64,000 bases of DNA from Pseudovirgaria hyperparasitica. Its lineage: Eukaryota; Ascomycota; Dothideomycetes; Acrospermales; Acrospermaceae. The first letter of the stretch is position 1. The number at the start of each line of letters is the position of its first letter. The stretch is taken from assembly GCF_010093815.1 (NCBI RefSeq), contig NW_022985556.1:161339-225338 (forward strand). The letters run 5' to 3'. A model generated the notes under the pieces. That model was not told the DNA's origin. It was given only the letters and a program-made list of their open reading frames with translations, and did not search any database. Shown here one piece after another: positions 62,397 to 64,000 of the stretch. Position numbers and translations under genes: made by a program.

Positions 62397-64000
62397 TCAA
62401 ATCTCAAATTTCTTCCATCCCTCCACGAGCCCATCACCGGCTTTTGTCACAATCGCCCAGTTCGGTAGGAAGCGCCATATTTCCTCCAGTGCGGGGATTG
62501 CGCCTTGGGCGTTTGCATCGGCGTATAGACAGACAACGTGGCCTGAAAGTCCAGTGTTTTTGGACTGCGACGATTGTTTTACCAGGCCGTCATACGTCAT
62601 TACTGCATGCTCGCCATTACCTGTCATGTCTGTCGTGCTGGACACAGTATCCCATGCCACGCTCACGTTCCACTGAGCGTGGAAAGTTCGACTCCACAAT
62701 CTGACTTCGCGTGCGCCATTCTCGCCCACGGGAGAAAAGCGCGAGTCAGATGCTGCGTTGGCGATATGCAGTGATTTGACGGGCGTGTCGAAGTAAATGC
62801 GGCAGTTCTTCGTGTCAAGAGCTGAGATGTAAAAGGTAGCAGTATTCTTGCCGCCTGTGGTTTCGATGTCGAAGTTGAACCATTTGGACTCATAGCTCCG
62901 GCGACTGTGGATGGCTGAGATATTGGATGGGAGTGTGACCGGGTGTGCAGGTAGACCGGGCCAAATACAACTCGTCAGACCGTTGCGCGAGCTGGTGTAT
63001 GCATCAGACGATGTGCAGTTTATGTCATGTCCGCTCGCACTGGGGAGGTTAGAGATTGCTGCTTCGACGAAGGGTTGTGCGCCGGTCAGTGAAACTGATG
63101 TAGCGCCGGTGTCGCAGTCAACGCGCTGGAGGAAGAAAAGTTTGAGGCGATTGTTTGGCGAGAACGGAAACGCAACGAGATTATATGCTAACGTGCCAAT
63201 CAGGATCAACAGGAGGAATGTAGGGAAGTGGTAATGGAAGCGGTGTAGGAAGGGTGTGATTGGGATCAGTAGGAGGACGGTGAGGATGGCAATGAAGAGG
63301 TAGACGGCTAGAATGGAGCTGCCGTCTGCTCCAGTCTGGTGCAGACCCGCGGTGATGGTCAAGGCTATCTGTCCAATAAGGACGATATTTATAGGCCCGA
63401 GGAGGAGAAATTGAAGGAGCCAGACAGAGCTTGGGAGTTTGCAGCTCCAAGGCTGCTCTTCACCATAGGCTCCACGCATTTCAGCGGGCGGTCGATCGTC
63501 ACTTGTGGTCTCTGAAACGTCCTGAGAAGCACGGCGAGAGCCATAACGTGCAAAGGATTGACGATCATTTTGTAGCAATGATGTCGTCTCAGTAGCGTCG
63601 TCGTCATGTTCTGTGGACCCATGATTGGATCTATGGTTGGTACCTGAGGTCGGAGGTCGACTATCCGGGCCATTACCATCCATTAGTGCTACGTAGTCTG
63701 CCTTCTTTGGCAGAGCAAACATCTCGAGGAAGGACAGTAGCAGCGCGATAGAGACGCTTGCAAAGTATATGACGAGGAAGTAACCTCCTGCAAGATGGAA
63801 ATTGTTCTCGCTGATAGTGGCAAGGACTAACAGCGCAAAGGATGCAATGTAGATCCATAGCAATGCGTATATGCGCTGCAATGCCGTGGGCCGCATCTCA
63901 TCAGAGGCTCGAAGACCCATCCATGCGACGAAGAACCAGGCCGCAATCATGGAGGCCCATACTGAGTACTCGCTGCTGTATGCGATCAGTGGGTTTACCT
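62397..64000 (-). CDS. PFF1-like: vacuolar membrane protease (Pff1-like), C-terminal part
   Basis: Partial: the frame stays open to the right edge (64000), so the N-terminus is outside the window. The visible ~533 residues contain six to eight membrane spans in two groups ('IYALLWIYIASFALLVLATI', 'YFLVIYFASVSIALLLSFLE', then 'LLQFLLLGPINIVLIGQIAL' and 'LFIAILTVLLLIPITPFLH'). A cytosolic or lumenal Ser/Asp-rich loop ('TEHDDDATETTSLLQND') separates them. The last ~260 residues form a soluble lumenal domain with several possible N-glycosylation sites and 'RFSPVGENGAREVRLWSR'. This order is that of the fungal vacuolar membrane proteases related to yeast Pff1. Their M28 zinc-peptidase domain sits N-terminally and is missing here only because of the edge. 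No introns are seen in this part. Confidence 0.92.
   Translation of the reverse strand, partial: VNPLIAYSSEYSVWASMIAAWFFVAWMGLRASDEMRPTALQRIYALLWIYIASFALLVLATISENNFHLAGGYFLVIYFASVSIALLLSFLEMFALPKKADYVALMDGNGPDSRPPTSGTNHRSNHGSTEHDDDATETTSLLQNDRQSFARYGSRRASQDVSETTSDDRPPAEMRGAYGEEQPWSCKLPSSVWLLQFLLLGPINIVLIGQIALTITAGLHQTGADGSSILAVYLFIAILTVLLLIPITPFLHRFHYHFPTFLLLILIGTLAYNLVAFPFSPNNRLKLFFLQRVDCDTGATSVSLTGAQPFVEAAISNLPSASGHDINCTSSDAYTSSRNGLTSCIWPGLPAHPVTLPSNISAIHSRRSYESKWFNFDIETTGGKNTATFYISALDTKNCRIYFDTPVKSLHIANAASDSRFSPVGENGAREVRLWSRTFHAQWNVSVAWDTVSSTTDMTGNGEHAVMTYDGLVKQSSQSKNTGLSGHVVCLYADANAQGAIPALEEIWRFLPNWAIVTKAGDGLVEGWKKFEI

Overview
The window is a stretch of nuclear genome from a filamentous ascomycete (Pezizomycotina). 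The evidence is 46-220 bp spliceosomal introns with GTRNGT-type donors and TNAC-type branch sites, about one gene per 2-3 kb on both strands, and typical mould families: an NNP nitrate transporter, C-14 sterol reductase, GH18 and GH47 enzymes, a Zn2Cys6 regulator, a fungal arrestin and a Pff1 vacuolar protease. A Dothideomycete is my best guess at class level, but this is weak. Gene models were spliced by hand. Each multi-exon model quoted with exon coordinates closes in frame across all its junctions.

Layout. 1-7.2 kb is gene-poor: a possible F-box-like remnant, two weak hypothetical ORFs and a 440-bp hAT-type MITE with a perfect 8-bp target-site duplication. 7.2-14.5 kb carries four minus-strand genes: nitrate transporter, short-chain dehydrogenase, a Pro-rich conserved protein and C-14 sterol reductase (ERG24). 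15.8-17.3 kb is the mitochondrial ADP/ATP carrier (six exons). 18.4-22.8 kb is a very large dynamin-like GTPase with an apparent ubiquitin-like N-terminal fold. 25.5-31.3 kb holds a disordered hypothetical protein, an Stm1/SERBP1-type ribosome-binding protein and a Yap-like bZIP factor, all on the minus strand. 33.9-42.3 kb holds a fungal arrestin, an FAD phenol-hydroxylase-type monooxygenase and an acyl-CoA ligase, all on the plus strand. 42.6-49.4 kb has a secreted chitinase with a chitin-binding domain nested inside its catalytic domain, a coiled-coil hypothetical protein, SF3b subunit 5, an ankyrin protein and the Pol III subunit RPC11. 50.6-55.8 kb has a secreted GH47 alpha-1,2-mannosidase and a Zn2Cys6 regulator. 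57.7-60.3 kb is a long membrane-anchored coiled-coil protein, followed by a minisatellite interrupted by a 457-base run of N. The right edge cuts a minus-strand Pff1-type vacuolar membrane protease.

How the genes relate. Most are unconnected housekeeping and cell-surface genes. Possible links are (i) the FAD monooxygenase and the acyl-CoA ligase, adjacent and co-oriented; (ii) the GH47 gene and the Zn2Cys6 regulator, adjacent and co-oriented; and (iii) two tight divergent promoters (the coiled-coil protein with SF3b5, and the ankyrin protein with RPC11).

Most worth a second look: the intact-looking hAT MITE; the ubiquitin-like/dynamin fusion with a 450-bp repeat-bearing intron; two GC-AG introns; the nested CBM18 chitinase with six 33-bp repeats; the membrane coiled-coil protein with a duplicated G-M-x-x-S-K-Y-A motif; and the minisatellite next to it.
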